Assembly (NCBI GenBank): GCA_021371855.1
Contig: JAJFVL010000018.1
Span: 310,001 to 374,000, forward strand
Reading direction: 5' to 3'
Source of the DNA: Bacteroidales bacterium
Lineage (GTDB): Bacteria; Bacteroidota; Bacteroidia; Bacteroidales; VadinHA17
Length of the DNA: 64,000 bases
In this document: one piece after another, positions 17,009-25,620 of the stretch
How positions within the stretch are numbered: position 1 is the first letter of the stretch
Layout: every line of letters begins with the position of its first letter
Translations under genes and position numbers: made by a program
Notes under the pieces: generated by a model
Told to the model about the DNA's origin: nothing
The model's database searches: none
Seen by the model: the letters and a program-made list of their open reading frames with translations, nothing else

Positions 17009-18001
17009 TTAGTTAATATATTTTATTTCAATATCTTTTCCATTAATTTTGAATTCCAAAGGTGTCATCACCTGCAACATTTCCAAAACCTCCCTGAATG
17101 ATTCGGTCTTTATTTTGAAGGTATAATTATGGTCTCCAATCAGTTGGTTATCAATAGTGATTTGAACCCCATACCAACTTTCGAGCGATTTCATAACCTT
17201 ATCGATCGGTGTATTCCTGAATATCAATTCATTATTTTTCCAGGCAGAAACCACATCCGCATTCTCCTTATTGAAAACAATTTCTCCTGATACTTTATCT
17301 AATGTTGCCTGCTCCCCTTTTGTAAGTCGTTTGATTTCTTTTGAATTGGTAACAATACCAACGATTCCTTCAGCAACAGTAACCGCCTGGAAGTTCTCGT
17401 CAGAATAATTTTTGACATTAAAAGATGTTCCGTAAACATCTATATCAAGATCTCCGCATTTTACCCTGAACTTTTTTGATTTATCTTTATGCACCTCAAA
17501 AAAGGCTTCTCCAGTTAAAATTATTTCTCTCTTTTTTGCATTAAAATCTGTCGGATATCTGAGCTTTGAAGCCGAGTTAAGCCAGACTTTGGAACTATCA
17601 GGTAATGTCACACTGGTTTTTTGACCCTGCAAAGTAACTATCTCTGTATACTGGCAGGATAACCGGTTAAGTTGTAAATAACTATCAATGACACCCCAAA
17701 CCACAAGGCAAAAGATGAGTACGGAGGCAATCGCAACCGCGTACTTAACAATATAAGTTAAGGAGTTAGAAGGAGTTTTTGATAGAATCTTCTGATCGAT
17801 CGCACTCCATGCTTTTTGTTTATCGGGCTTTAATGGCGGAGGTAATACAGTTGATATGGAATAGATATTATAAACCTCATCCAATATTTTCAGGTTACCC
17901 AAATCTTTTCCAACCCAATTTTTAATTTCAGCTATTTCCTCAGGTGTTGCCTGGTTTTGAAAACACTTGTAAAAAATATGCCAGGGAGCTTCTGTTGCCA
18001 T
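17009..18001 (-). CDS. fecR: FecR-family anti-sigma factor
   Basis: 330 residues: an N-terminal cytoplasmic helical domain (1-85, sigma-binding), one membrane helix (about 86-108, VKYAVAIASVLIFCLVVWGVI), a periplasmic FecR domain (VTLPDSSKVWLNSASKLRYP, GEAFFEVHKDKSKKFRV), and a C-terminal DUF4974-type domain (NNELIFRNTPIDKVMKSLE to the end). It holds the ECF sigma factor inactive until the STN domain of the SusC protein reports ligand. Its position between sigma and susC genes fits the fixed order of such loci. Confidence 0.95.
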   Translation of the reverse strand: MATEAPWHIFYKCFQNQATPEEIAEIKNWVGKDLGNLKILDEVYNIYSISTVLPPPLKPDKQKAWSAIDQKILSKTPSNSLTYIVKYAVAIASVLIFCLVVWGVIDSYLQLNRLSCQYTEIVTLQGQKTSVTLPDSSKVWLNSASKLRYPTDFNAKKREIILTGEAFFEVHKDKSKKFRVKCGDLDIDVYGTSFNVKNYSDENFQAVTVAEGIVGIVTNSKEIKRLTKGEQATLDKVSGEIVFNKENADVVSAWKNNELIFRNTPIDKVMKSLESWYGVQITIDNQLIGDHNYTFKIKTESFREVLEMLQVMTPLEFKINGKDIEIKYIN

Positions 18002-18140
18002 TTATGTCTTATTATACTTTACTGGCACATAACATCCAAATAACCCTTATCGAAAAATTCACTTTTTTAAAAATATTGCCATTTTTTTTTATTTATTCGA
18101 TAAAGTTATCGCAAACTAATTATCTTCACCATGAAGCAAA

Positions 18141-18725
18141 TCAGTTAGTTATCAAAAATAAAAACAAAACAAAAATATCATTGTAGTAAGGTCGTAATTG
18201 TTCCCTTAACTTTTTCAAAGCTTTGCCCATTTGCGCCTCAACGGTTTTAACAGAGATCCCAAGTTCTTCAGATATTTCTTTATAAGACATGCTTTTCTCT
18301 TTTCCGAGTATATAAATTTCCCTGCATCGTTCAGGAAGAGAGTCTATAGCCGCATTAATCACATCGCGAAGCTGATTGGAATCCATAACGCTGTCTGGCA
18401 TTTCAATTGATTCCATATCATTAGTATTTAATTTACTAAAAACAAACAGCTTTGTCTTCTCGTTTCGGATGTAATTCAGGCTTCGGTTTTTCGATGCCTG
18501 AAGTAGATAGGATTTTAGCGATGATTCAATTTTTATATTCTCCTTTTTTTCCCACAGGTAAACAAATATTTCCTGGACAATTTCTTCAGTCATTATAGCA
18601 TCATGAAGATATAAGTTAACCCAGTTACATAAATCTGAATAATATTTCTCGAAGAAGAAACGAAAAGCTTCCTTATCTCCTTCTACCATCCTGTTGAAAA
18701 CAAATAATTCTTCGTCTCTTATCAT
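18141..18725 (-). CDS. ECF sigma factor of the FecI type
   Basis: 194 residues from the ATG at 18725 (MIRDEELFVFNRMVEGDKEA). The frame continues 19 codons further up, but that part (GRYGSIFPKKAKSDRS) does not look like a sigma factor. Region 2 is seen in DLCNWVNLYLHDAIMTEEIVQ and VYLWEKK, region 4 in LPERCREIYILGKEKSMSYK and SEELGISVKTVEAQM with its helix-turn-helix. It should activate the susC/susD promoter after release by FecR. The IS982 copy lies about 126 bp upstream of this start, so its native promoter may have been cut off or replaced. Confidence 0.93.
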   Translation of the reverse strand: MIRDEELFVFNRMVEGDKEAFRFFFEKYYSDLCNWVNLYLHDAIMTEEIVQEIFVYLWEKKENIKIESSLKSYLLQASKNRSLNYIRNEKTKLFVFSKLNTNDMESIEMPDSVMDSNQLRDVINAAIDSLPERCREIYILGKEKSMSYKEISEELGISVKTVEAQMGKALKKLREQLRPYYNDIFVLFLFLITN

Positions 18726-18851
18726 CACTATTGACCTGTCTGATTTAGCTTTTTTTGGAAAAATACTGCCATATCTACCCAATACTGCGAAAAATACCCA
18801 ACTGAACTTCTTTCAACTAAATTTTATGTCCTAAAAATAAGTTTAATTTTA

Positions 18852-19750
18852 ACGTGTTGTGCGGTTAAAAGGCCAACGCATATTTTAAGTGATTAATTGG
18901 TTTATCATTCTTTGAATTAATGTATTGCAAGAGAGTAACAGTCGTTCTCTTTCTTGATTTGCTCTTTTGGGTGTTTGTAATTTTATCTGACAAGAATTAA
19001 ACAAATCTAATTGGTAAGTACTTGATAAATAGCCCTTATCAGCAATCAAAGTACATGAGGATAGCCCAGATATCTTAACATTTGACAAATAATGGACATC
19101 ATGAACGCTGGTTTTGGTTATATCCATGCTATGAAAGACCCCTCTGACTGAAGTAACAAGATGAAGCTTGTATCCGTAATAATATGATTTACTAACAGCA
19201 GAATAACCTTTATCCGGTGATGTTTCGAAGTCCTCTTTACATATTTTGCTCTGTTTTTCTCTTACAATCTTGCACACAGGAACAGGGATGGAATCAACCA
19301 GATAGACATCTTTACATTCATTGAGCTTGTCTGCCAGATATTGGTTAAGTTGTTCAATAAATGGATAGAGATGTTTCCGACGTCGATTGAAATTACTACG
19401 GTCAATTAATCTGGGGAAATCATCTTTGTGATCAAATTTGAGTTTGCCCCAAAAGTAGCTTTCACTGTCAATACCAAGTGATTCACCTGTAACTGACAAC
19501 GCAATTATCTCACAATCTGATAGTTTAGGCCTGCTTGGATAGAAAACGAAGTTATCATATTTATTTAAACGATCTTTAAAAACCGATTTGGTAATGTTAA
19601 AGAACTTGTCGAAATTTGTTTCTAAGTTATGCATATTTGATGTGTATTTGTGATGAATTACACTTCTAATATACTGTATATCTGTATTATGCATAACTTT
19701 TAAAATTATAGTTATTAACTTTTTAAATTAATTTTCAACCGCACAACACC
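18852..19750 (-). mobile_element. IS982-family insertion sequence, internally deleted
   Basis: The terminal inverted repeats contain GTGTTGTGCGGTTAAAA (from 18854) and its complement TTTTCAACCGCACAACAC (ending 19749), with one extra G in the right arm. The element is flanked by the direct repeat TTTAATTTTA (18842-18851 and 19751-19760). About 899 bp is short for the family (roughly 1 kb or more), which agrees with the deletion seen in the transposase. The clean target duplication shows a genuine transposition, with decay afterwards or transposition in trans. Confidence 0.88.
18865..19694 (-). pseudogene. IS982 transposase, broken by deletion and frameshift
   Basis: The main frame (18885-19694, 269 codons) shows the IS982 DDE features Asp134 in VYLVDSIPVPVCK and Asp219 in TLIADKGYL, plus KLQTPKRANQ at 239-247. 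After this the family expects about 50-60 residues including the third acidic residue (RKRIET-type motif). Instead the frame runs into unrelated codons and stops. In the neighbouring frame the true family tail is present (TLLQYINSKNDKPINHLKY, then ALAF) and ends at 18865. So the central C-terminal part is deleted, the catalytic Glu is gone, and the two remnants are out of frame. The copy cannot move by itself. Confidence 0.8.
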
Positions 19751-19794
19751 TTTAATTTTATTTTTCAGGCTCTAAGGAGTCCTGCTAATGTTCA

Positions 19795-20224
19795 TTATTT
19801 TTTCTTCATTAAATTGATTTTACCATTATGTTTTTCAAATTTAACCATATCTGCCAGATGAGTAAAACACTCAGACGACCAAATATCCATCTCCTTATGG
19901 TTTTTAATAAAAAGCTTTACATCAGCTTTTCTCATTTCCATGTTGGTTCCGGAAATTTTTTCTTTTAGTAGTTGTATAAAATTATCCCGGAGAAATTCCT
20001 CTTGAAGAGGTGTTTAACACTAACTTATTTTTTGTTTCAGATATTCAAAATTTAAAATAGTGTTGATGCGGACATACCACTCAAAATCGTACCAGTCGCA
20101 TTCTTGTTCTTTGTTTCTTCAGCTTCGAAAAATCAACTCGTGCATCTTCCCTGCATACAGGACAAGCATTGGCTGACAATTTGGATATCAAAATCCTCAT
20201 TGGCAAACGATGTATATCGCGTAA
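19795..20224 (-). pseudogene. AbiEii-type nucleotidyltransferase toxin, heavily decayed
   Basis: Minus-strand fragments in shifting frames match the C-terminal half of AbiEii/nucleotidyltransferase toxins. In order they are PMLVLYAGKMHELIFR, a stop, then CDWYDFEWYVRINTILNFEY plus LKQKI, a stop, then from 20013 LQEEFLRDNFIQLLKEKIS, ADVKLFIKNHKEMDIWSSE and CFTHLADMVKF, ending at 19795. The GRDWYDF(E)W-Y and DV-PFI-D-ELxxWS patterns are typical of the family. The N-terminal nucleotidyltransferase core (GG(T/S)x9-13DxD) is absent. There are at least two in-frame stops and several frameshifts. Confidence 0.6.
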
Positions 20225-20374
20225 TACGACGAATATTCCTTTTTTATGGCTTATCAATCCCCTATTTTTCTCCATCTGAGATACTTTATCCTTGGGATGT
20301 CTGTATCCACTTAATACGGCTTCCATCGCAGAAAAATCGATGGGTATAATTCCAAACTGTTGCAGAATATTCAT
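20225..20374 (-). pseudogene. N-terminal fragment of an AbiEi-type antitoxin
   Basis: The first 50 codons from the ATG at 20374 read FSAMEAVLSGYRHPKDKVSQ and MEKNRGLISHKKGIFVV, which resembles the winged-helix start of AbiEi-like antitoxins (dyk-pkdKIsrLekkG-LIrLKKGlYvv). The frame then continues into sequence derived from the toxin gene. A deletion has therefore fused the antitoxin start to the toxin remnant. Order and orientation (antitoxin before toxin) fit an AbiE operon. Confidence 0.55.
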
Positions 20375-20537
20375 TCATATTCATTCATTAAAAAGATCCA
20401 GCAAATTTAACAACTTTGCACAGATAATCGAATATCAATCTAGTATCTGTGCAAATTTTACTATTTATTTTCATTATTGTCCGGTTAAATGCTATCGTGT
20501 CTCTAAGGGACTTTTTGTTTTACTGCAACTTTTTTTC

Positions 20538-20646
20538 TACCAATATTATGTCCCTAACGGGACAGTCCCATCTGGACATAATACTGGTAGTAACTTTCTG
20601 ATTCTTTAGCCTGCAATCAAAATATAATTGTATTATCCCTGATGGC
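20538..20646 (+). repeat. Palindromic repeat (second, shorter copy at 9487)
   Basis: TACCAATATTATGTCC (20538-20553) pairs with GGACATAATACTGGTA (20574-20589) with one mismatch, around GTCCC/GGGAC inner palindromes. The following bases, including AGCCTGCAATCAAAATATAA, are shared with 9487-9580. It lies 120 bp before the DoxX-fusion gene. Apart from it, 20375-20768 shows only AT-rich spacer. Confidence 0.65.
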
Positions 20647-20768
20647 AGAATAATTTCTATATGTTTTTTAATACTTTCAGGAATTCATATTTTTAACATT
20701 ACTATCAATCATTTATAATGTTTGTCAGAAAATGGTTTTATGAGACAATTTTCAGAAAATAGAAAATT

Positions 20769-22328
20769 ATGATAAATCAAAAAAAAGTCACAGTCGGGAT
20801 CTTTACTCTCCTCAGAATAGTTGTCGGCTGGCATTTCCTTTATGAAGGAGTTGTAAAATTATTTAATCCAAACTGGTCATCTGCTTCTTATCTGATGGAA
20901 TCGAAATGGCTGTTCTCGGGATTTTTCCACTGGCTGATCGGTAACAGCACAGCACTTCAGGTTGTTGATTTTCTCAATATCGTGGGATTGATAATAATAG
21001 GGTCATGTTTATTTATAGGCCTATTCACCCGTGTTGCAAGCTTTTCCGGAGCTCTTCTGCTAATGCTTTACTATATTGCCAATCCTCCATTTATAACTAC
21101 ATCATTACCTTCGACAAGTCATTTTTACATTATCAATTACAACCTCATTGAAGCAGTTGTTCTGGCAGCTGTTGCAACTTTTCCAAAAGATTATCTGTGG
21201 AGCATTCAAAGACTGATAATTTCTTATCATGCAAAACGGAAAGATCAGAAGTTCCCTTCGAGCGATAATCATAAGATCCTGGAAACCACCGACAACACAC
21301 GTCGTGAACTGATAAAAAACCTGGCTGTCCTTCCGCTGTTTGGTGCAGTATTCTTCGGAATGGCAAAAAAAAGAGGATGGATCAGTTATGAGGAAAAAAA
21401 CCTTTCTTCAAAAACCGATGCGGTAAGCAGCCCTTCATTAACACTGGGGAATGTCTTATCTGTCAAAGAACTGAAAGGCAAAGTACCCTCAGGCAAAATA
21501 AAAGACATCACACTAAGCCGTATCATGATCGGGGGTAACCTGATAAGCGGATTTGCTCATGCACGTGACCTGATTTACGTATCGACCTGGCTTAAGAAAT
21601 ATTTTACCGATGAAAAGGTAATTGAAACATTATGGCTCTGCGAAGCCTGCGGGATCAATACAGCTGTTTTCAGGTGTGACGACAATACAATCAGAATGCT
21701 CGGGAAATACTGGAAACGGGGAGGAAATGTTCAATGGCTGGCTCAGACATATCCGAAAGGTGATGATCTTACAAATGTTAAAACAGCAATTGACCATGGA
21801 GCAATAGGTGCATTTGTGATGGGTAATATTGCTGATCAGATCGTTTTCGATAACAAGATTGATGACCTAATAAAGCCTATTGAATTTATCCGGAGTCAGG
21901 GTCTCATAACCGGAGTTGCAGCCCATTCAATAATGGTCCCTAAAGCTTGTGTTGAAAACGGGATAAAACCCGATTTTTACATGAAAACCTTTCACAGCAA
22001 TAAGTACTGGTCAGCTACACCGGTTGATCCGAATGATCCGTATCTGCCGAAACAAGGTAAGGAGCACAACATCTCAAACGACAACATATGGTGCATGTCT
22101 GACAAAGTCACTGCAGATTTTTTCAAAGAGAATACTACACCATGGATCGCATATAAAGTGCTGGCTGCAGGTGCAATAAAACCGGAAGATGGTTTCAGGC
22201 ACGCATTTGAGAGTGGCGCTGACTTTGCCTGCGTGGGGATGTTCGATTTTCAGGTTGTTGAAAATGCAAACATTGCTTTCAATATCCTTAATTCCGTTCT
22301 GAAAAGAGAAAGAAAGTGGTATGCCTGA
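20769..22328 (+). CDS. DoxX-domain membrane protein fused to a TIM-barrel-like domain
   Basis: 519 residues. The first 150 form a DoxX-type four-helix membrane domain (LLRIVVGWHFLYEGVVKLF, VVDFLNIVGLIIIGSCLFIGL, ITTSLPSTSHFYIINYNLIEA). Around 178-200 a NTRRELIKNLAVLPLFGAVF helix follows, with an RR pair like a Tat or anchor segment. From about 245 a soluble domain starts: LSRIMIGGNLISGFAHARD, then alternating strands and helices (NTAVFRCDD, GAIGAFVMGNI, GVAAHSIMVP, TPWIAYKVLAAGAI), compatible with a TIM barrel such as aldo/keto-type or 'radical-free' isomerase folds. The catalytic chemistry is not evident. It is followed by a terminator and opposed by sugar-catabolism genes. The fusion is the notable point. 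Confidence 0.7.
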   Translation: MINQKKVTVGIFTLLRIVVGWHFLYEGVVKLFNPNWSSASYLMESKWLFSGFFHWLIGNSTALQVVDFLNIVGLIIIGSCLFIGLFTRVASFSGALLLMLYYIANPPFITTSLPSTSHFYIINYNLIEAVVLAAVATFPKDYLWSIQRLIISYHAKRKDQKFPSSDNHKILETTDNTRRELIKNLAVLPLFGAVFFGMAKKRGWISYEEKNLSSKTDAVSSPSLTLGNVLSVKELKGKVPSGKIKDITLSRIMIGGNLISGFAHARDLIYVSTWLKKYFTDEKVIETLWLCEACGINTAVFRCDDNTIRMLGKYWKRGGNVQWLAQTYPKGDDLTNVKTAIDHGAIGAFVMGNIADQIVFDNKIDDLIKPIEFIRSQGLITGVAAHSIMVPKACVENGIKPDFYMKTFHSNKYWSATPVDPNDPYLPKQGKEHNISNDNIWCMSDKVTADFFKENTTPWIAYKVLAAGAIKPEDGFRHAFESGADFACVGMFDFQVVENANIAFNILNSVLKRERKWYA

Positions 22329-22333
22329 ACAAA

Positions 22334-22371
22334 AAGCCGGCTCACAGATTTAGTAACTGCTTGCCGGCCTT
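22334..22371. terminator. Hairpin between convergent genes
   Basis: AAGCCGGC (22334-22341) and GCCGGCCTT (22363-22371) form a GC-rich stem between two genes that end towards each other. It can serve both strands. Confidence 0.65.
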
Positions 22372-22404
22372 GTTCTTATTATTCATCCAAAGGAAGGAAT
22401 ATTC

Positions 22405-23247
22405 TTACTTCTTTTTTGTTGAAGCAATTACGCCTCTGAAATAACCTATTGATTCCGCGATTCCCATGAACGGATCTGTCATGTCTTTTTCATGCTCAAG
22501 ACTGCAAACACCTGTGTAACCAACTTTCCGTAACATTTTCACAAAAGCAGGAAAGTCAATAACACCACGTCCAACTTCGAGAGAATAGCCCAATTTGGTG
22601 GTTCCCGTTACATCTTTAATATGAATATCAAAAACTCTGGTATGATACTTTTTGAGATCAGCCACAGGGTCTTTCCCGTTTCTGGTATCATGTCCAACAT
22701 CAAGACACATTCCTATCCTTGGGTCAAGATCTTTGACGTGATCCCACACATCATCAGCGTCCTGATAAATGTTAATATCAGGACCATGAAGGTGGATGGC
22801 ATAATTGAAATTATACTCTTTGACTTTTTTGTCAACATAGGGAAGCAGTTCATAGTTTGGCACACCAACAATCAACTTTACTCCTACCCTTTTTGCATAT
22901 TCAAATGCACGGTCGATTTCTGCTTCTGTTTTCATATAAATTGGGCCGACAGCATAGCCGGTAACCCCTTTTGCTTTCAGTTTTGCATGAAAAGCAGCAA
23001 TTTCTTCGTCTGTGCTTGTAAGAGGAAGATGAAAATCTTTGATACAAAAATAGTGAACATCCATTTTCTGCAATGTCTCCAGAGCTTTGTCAAGATCGAA
23101 CTTTGCAAAAGTGTAACCAGCCATCCCGATTCTGAATTTCTCACCGGTTTCAGGAGCAGGTTGTTGCCCCGGACGCTGTGGCTGCTGAGCATTGACAGTA
23201 AATATTGTCATTACAGCCATCAGCAGAAAAATAAAATATTTCTTCAT
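22405..23247 (-). CDS. Exported sugar phosphate isomerase/epimerase-like TIM-barrel protein
   Basis: 280 residues. Signal peptide MKKYFIFLLMAVMTIFTVNA, then a xylose-isomerase-like (AP-endonuclease-2) TIM barrel. The metal-site pattern is visible: HYFCIKDFHL near the start, YAIHLHGPD (His), RIGMCLDVGHD (Asp, His) and VFDIHIKDV, ending with GYTGVCSLEHEKD (Glu). Enzymes of this fold isomerise or epimerise sugars and keto-sugars. It lies 75 bp downstream of a Gfo/Idh oxidoreductase gene on the same strand. Such pairs are common in Bacteroidota and suggest oxidation-epimerisation of glycosides in the periplasm. Confidence 0.88.
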   Translation of the reverse strand: MKKYFIFLLMAVMTIFTVNAQQPQRPGQQPAPETGEKFRIGMAGYTFAKFDLDKALETLQKMDVHYFCIKDFHLPLTSTDEEIAAFHAKLKAKGVTGYAVGPIYMKTEAEIDRAFEYAKRVGVKLIVGVPNYELLPYVDKKVKEYNFNYAIHLHGPDINIYQDADDVWDHVKDLDPRIGMCLDVGHDTRNGKDPVADLKKYHTRVFDIHIKDVTGTTKLGYSLEVGRGVIDFPAFVKMLRKVGYTGVCSLEHEKDMTDPFMGIAESIGYFRGVIASTKKK

Positions 23248-23322
23248 AACTTTTCCTTGTAAATTTTAATTGATTGTACTTATTTTCAAATTAGTCTCTT
23301 GTTTCCTGACAGGGTCATAACC

Positions 23323-24762
23323 CTATAATTTATAAAATTCTTCCCACCCTTTTCTTGGAGGAGGACCAACCAGTAATTCGTTTGCCAGTTTGTTATTTGT
23401 GATCTTCTTTGTTTTGCGATCGAACATAATTTTTGTATTCAACCGTTGTGCCATTACTCCAAGAGTGAATACCTGGCTCAGAGGACCCGATACTTCAAAT
23501 GACGAACGGCATTTCTCCTCTCCTTTGCAGGCAAGCAGGAAGTTCTTGTAATGATTTGAAGGACTTTTAGGTACTTCGGGTAACTTCGATTCCATCTCTT
23601 TTGCTGATTCAGGCGGAATAATCGACAATGTGCTTCCATGTGAACCACCTTTGAATGTCAGGGTTTTTGAATAAATAATTTTACCGGGATTCAGTTTTGC
23701 AGGCTGAATTTTACCTGTGCTTGTCGGGGGAATGTTCGGATCGAGTTCTGACACACCATAACCCTGTGGCACCTGGGGAATATTATTTACTCCGTCATAC
23801 CATGTTATATCGACAGGAGGCATACCATTTCTTTTCGGGAATTTAAACAGCAAAGTTGAAGATTGCGGATAGAAAAACGGATTATGTCCTTCCAGTTTCA
23901 GAGGATCAACCTCAAAAGGAAGTCCAAGATTCAGAAATTCATGTGCTGTATCGATAAGGTGAGCACCCCAGTCGCCTAAGGCTCCCATACCGAAATCATA
24001 CCAGCAGCGCCACTGACCGTTCACATAATCTTTGTTGTAATCGTGATACTGAGCTGCGGAAAGCCAGATATCCCAGTCAAGAGTATCAGGGACAGGTTGT
24101 CCGGCGGGGAATTTTGATATTTTGGTATCCCATCCATGCCAGCGACGTGAAGAATTCATATGTGCTGTTATAGCAGTAACATCTTTTATAATACCGGCTT
24201 CTTTCCATGCCTTAAACTGGAAATAATTAGCTTCGGAGTGTCCCTGGTTACCCATCTGTGCAGCAACTTTATATTTCTTCTCAGCCCTCATCATCAGTTC
24301 GATCTCATTGAAGGTCCTGGCCAGTGGTTTCTCGACATAAACATGTTTACCCAAGCTCATTGCCAGCATAGTGATAGGGAAATGAGAAAAATCAGGTACA
24401 GCGACAGAAACAGCGTCGATCTGATTGCCCACCTTGTCAAACATCTTCCTGAAATCCTGAAAACGCGGTACATCGGGAAACTTTTTCAGAATGCCCAATG
24501 TATGGGGTGCACCCATATCCACGTCACAAAAAGCAACAAAATTTACCAATCCGGTATTATAAAGTTCGTTGACATCGTCAGCTCCGCGATTACCGATGCC
24601 ACAACAAGCAACATTTACACGATCTCCGGCACTTGCCAGTTTTGAAACCGGAAGTGTTATACCTGATGCCTTTTTTGTAAGTATTGCAGGAAGTGTTACA
24701 ACTGCAGAAAGTGCAACCGCCTGTTTTAAAAACAGACGACGCGATGATTTGTTAGAGTTCAT
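23323..24762 (-). CDS. Exported Gfo/Idh/MocA-family oxidoreductase
   Basis: 479 residues with a twin-arginine signal (SRRLFLKQAVALSAVVTLPA). The Rossmann domain has VNVACCGIGNRGADDV instead of the plain GxGxxG, then VEKPLARTFNEIELMM, the EKP motif with the catalytic-site Lys. The C-terminal domain contains RRWHGWDTKI and WRCWYDFGMGALGDWGAHLID, typical of the exported Bacteroidota/Planctomycetes subgroup. The Tat signal implies export folded with NAD(P) bound. It probably oxidises a sugar, with the isomerase gene behind it acting on the product. Confidence 0.93.
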   Translation of the reverse strand: MNSNKSSRRLFLKQAVALSAVVTLPAILTKKASGITLPVSKLASAGDRVNVACCGIGNRGADDVNELYNTGLVNFVAFCDVDMGAPHTLGILKKFPDVPRFQDFRKMFDKVGNQIDAVSVAVPDFSHFPITMLAMSLGKHVYVEKPLARTFNEIELMMRAEKKYKVAAQMGNQGHSEANYFQFKAWKEAGIIKDVTAITAHMNSSRRWHGWDTKISKFPAGQPVPDTLDWDIWLSAAQYHDYNKDYVNGQWRCWYDFGMGALGDWGAHLIDTAHEFLNLGLPFEVDPLKLEGHNPFFYPQSSTLLFKFPKRNGMPPVDITWYDGVNNIPQVPQGYGVSELDPNIPPTSTGKIQPAKLNPGKIIYSKTLTFKGGSHGSTLSIIPPESAKEMESKLPEVPKSPSNHYKNFLLACKGEEKCRSSFEVSGPLSQVFTLGVMAQRLNTKIMFDRKTKKITNNKLANELLVGPPPRKGWEEFYKL

Positions 24763-24906
24763 AATTTAATTCTATTTTGTTTTAAAATTAATCTTCTGTT
24801 TTGAATTGATGGAGCCCGAATAAAACCTGATACAAATGATAAAACTATTCATTTGCGACCAAAAAAGTCTAATTATGATTAAATAATTTATTGTTTTTAG
24901 CAAATA

Positions 24907-25021
24907 TTAAGAATTCTTAACGCTTTTTCTGATTTTAAAGCCAAAGAATAAGCATCGTTGTACACTTTTGTAATTACTCCCGCATCATTAAATTCTGTTA
25001 TAAATAATTTGTGTAATTTTG
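24907..25021 (+). promoter_or_regulatory. Promoter region of the XRE-cupin operon with a palindrome
   Basis: TTAAGAATTCTTAA (24907-24920) is a perfect 14-bp palindrome between divergent genes and a possible operator for the regulator at 25043. TAATTTTG (25014-25021) matches the TAnnTTTG -7 box; no clear TTTG stands at -33. The implied start near 25027 lies about 15 bases before the ATG. Confidence 0.45.
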
Positions 25022-25042
25022 AAATTCCAAAAAAGTAACATT

Positions 25043-25600
25043 ATGACAGAGCAGACAGAGCAGATAAAACAGATTGCCGAAAGAATAAGAGAGATCCGCG
25101 AGATCTCAGGAATTTCAGCTGAAGCGCTGGCTATTAAACTTGGAATTACAACAGAGACATATTCAAAATACGAAAGCGGGAACACAGATATCCCGGTAGG
25201 AATTGTCTTTAAGATCTCCGAGTTGTTCAATATTGAACTTTCTGTGCTGCTTGGTGGAGATAATCCAAAGCTTCGCATTTATACCGTTGTCAGGAAAGGC
25301 AAGGGACTGAAGCTTGAACGCAGGAAACAATACAAATATGAAAGTCTGGCATATAATTTTATTCACAAGAAAGCCGAACCGTTTATGGTTACTGTCGATC
25401 CCAGAGAATCATTAATGGAATTCCATTCTCATCCGGGACAGGAATTTAATTATGTTGTCAGCGGAAAAATGATGACTGTTATTGACGGTCATGAGATTAT
25501 TCTGAATGAAGGTGATTCAATATATTTTGATTCAGGTTACGAACATGCAATGAAAGCCTTAAACAATGAACAGGTGAGGTTTCTGGCAATAATATTTTAA
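25043..25600 (+). CDS. XRE-family regulator with C-terminal cupin domain
   Basis: 185 residues from the ATG at 25043 ([15 protein letters not shown]); the frame starts 8 codons earlier but this ATG fits the implied transcript start. The helix-turn-helix is at about 10-65 ([20 protein letters not shown]), the cupin at about 110-185 with [20 protein letters not shown] and [14 protein letters not shown] carrying the two His-containing motifs. Regulators of this build sense a small metabolite through the cupin. It lies 20 bp before the acyl-CoA synthetase gene on the same strand, a recurrent pair in Bacteroidota, so it probably controls that gene. Confidence 0.92.
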   Translation: MTEQTEQIKQIAERIREIREISGISAEALAIKLGITTETYSKYESGNTDIPVGIVFKISELFNIELSVLLGGDNPKLRIYTVVRKGKGLKLERRKQYKYESLAYNFIHKKAEPFMVTVDPRESLMEFHSHPGQEFNYVVSGKMMTVIDGHEIILNEGDSIYFDSGYEHAMKALNNEQVRFLAIIF

Positions 25601-25620
25601 ATTTTAAAGAAAAGGGAAGA

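Noticed and set aside
19751-20230. A new small protein in the frame 20081-20374
   Set aside because: Its first half matches an antitoxin start and its second half is toxin-derived sequence in a wrong frame, so the frame is a deletion product and not a new gene.
22621-23262. Plus-strand ORF of 213 codons
   Set aside because: It is antisense to the exported isomerase, whose motifs are clear; the plus frame has a composition unlike a protein (many Ile, Phe, Cys).
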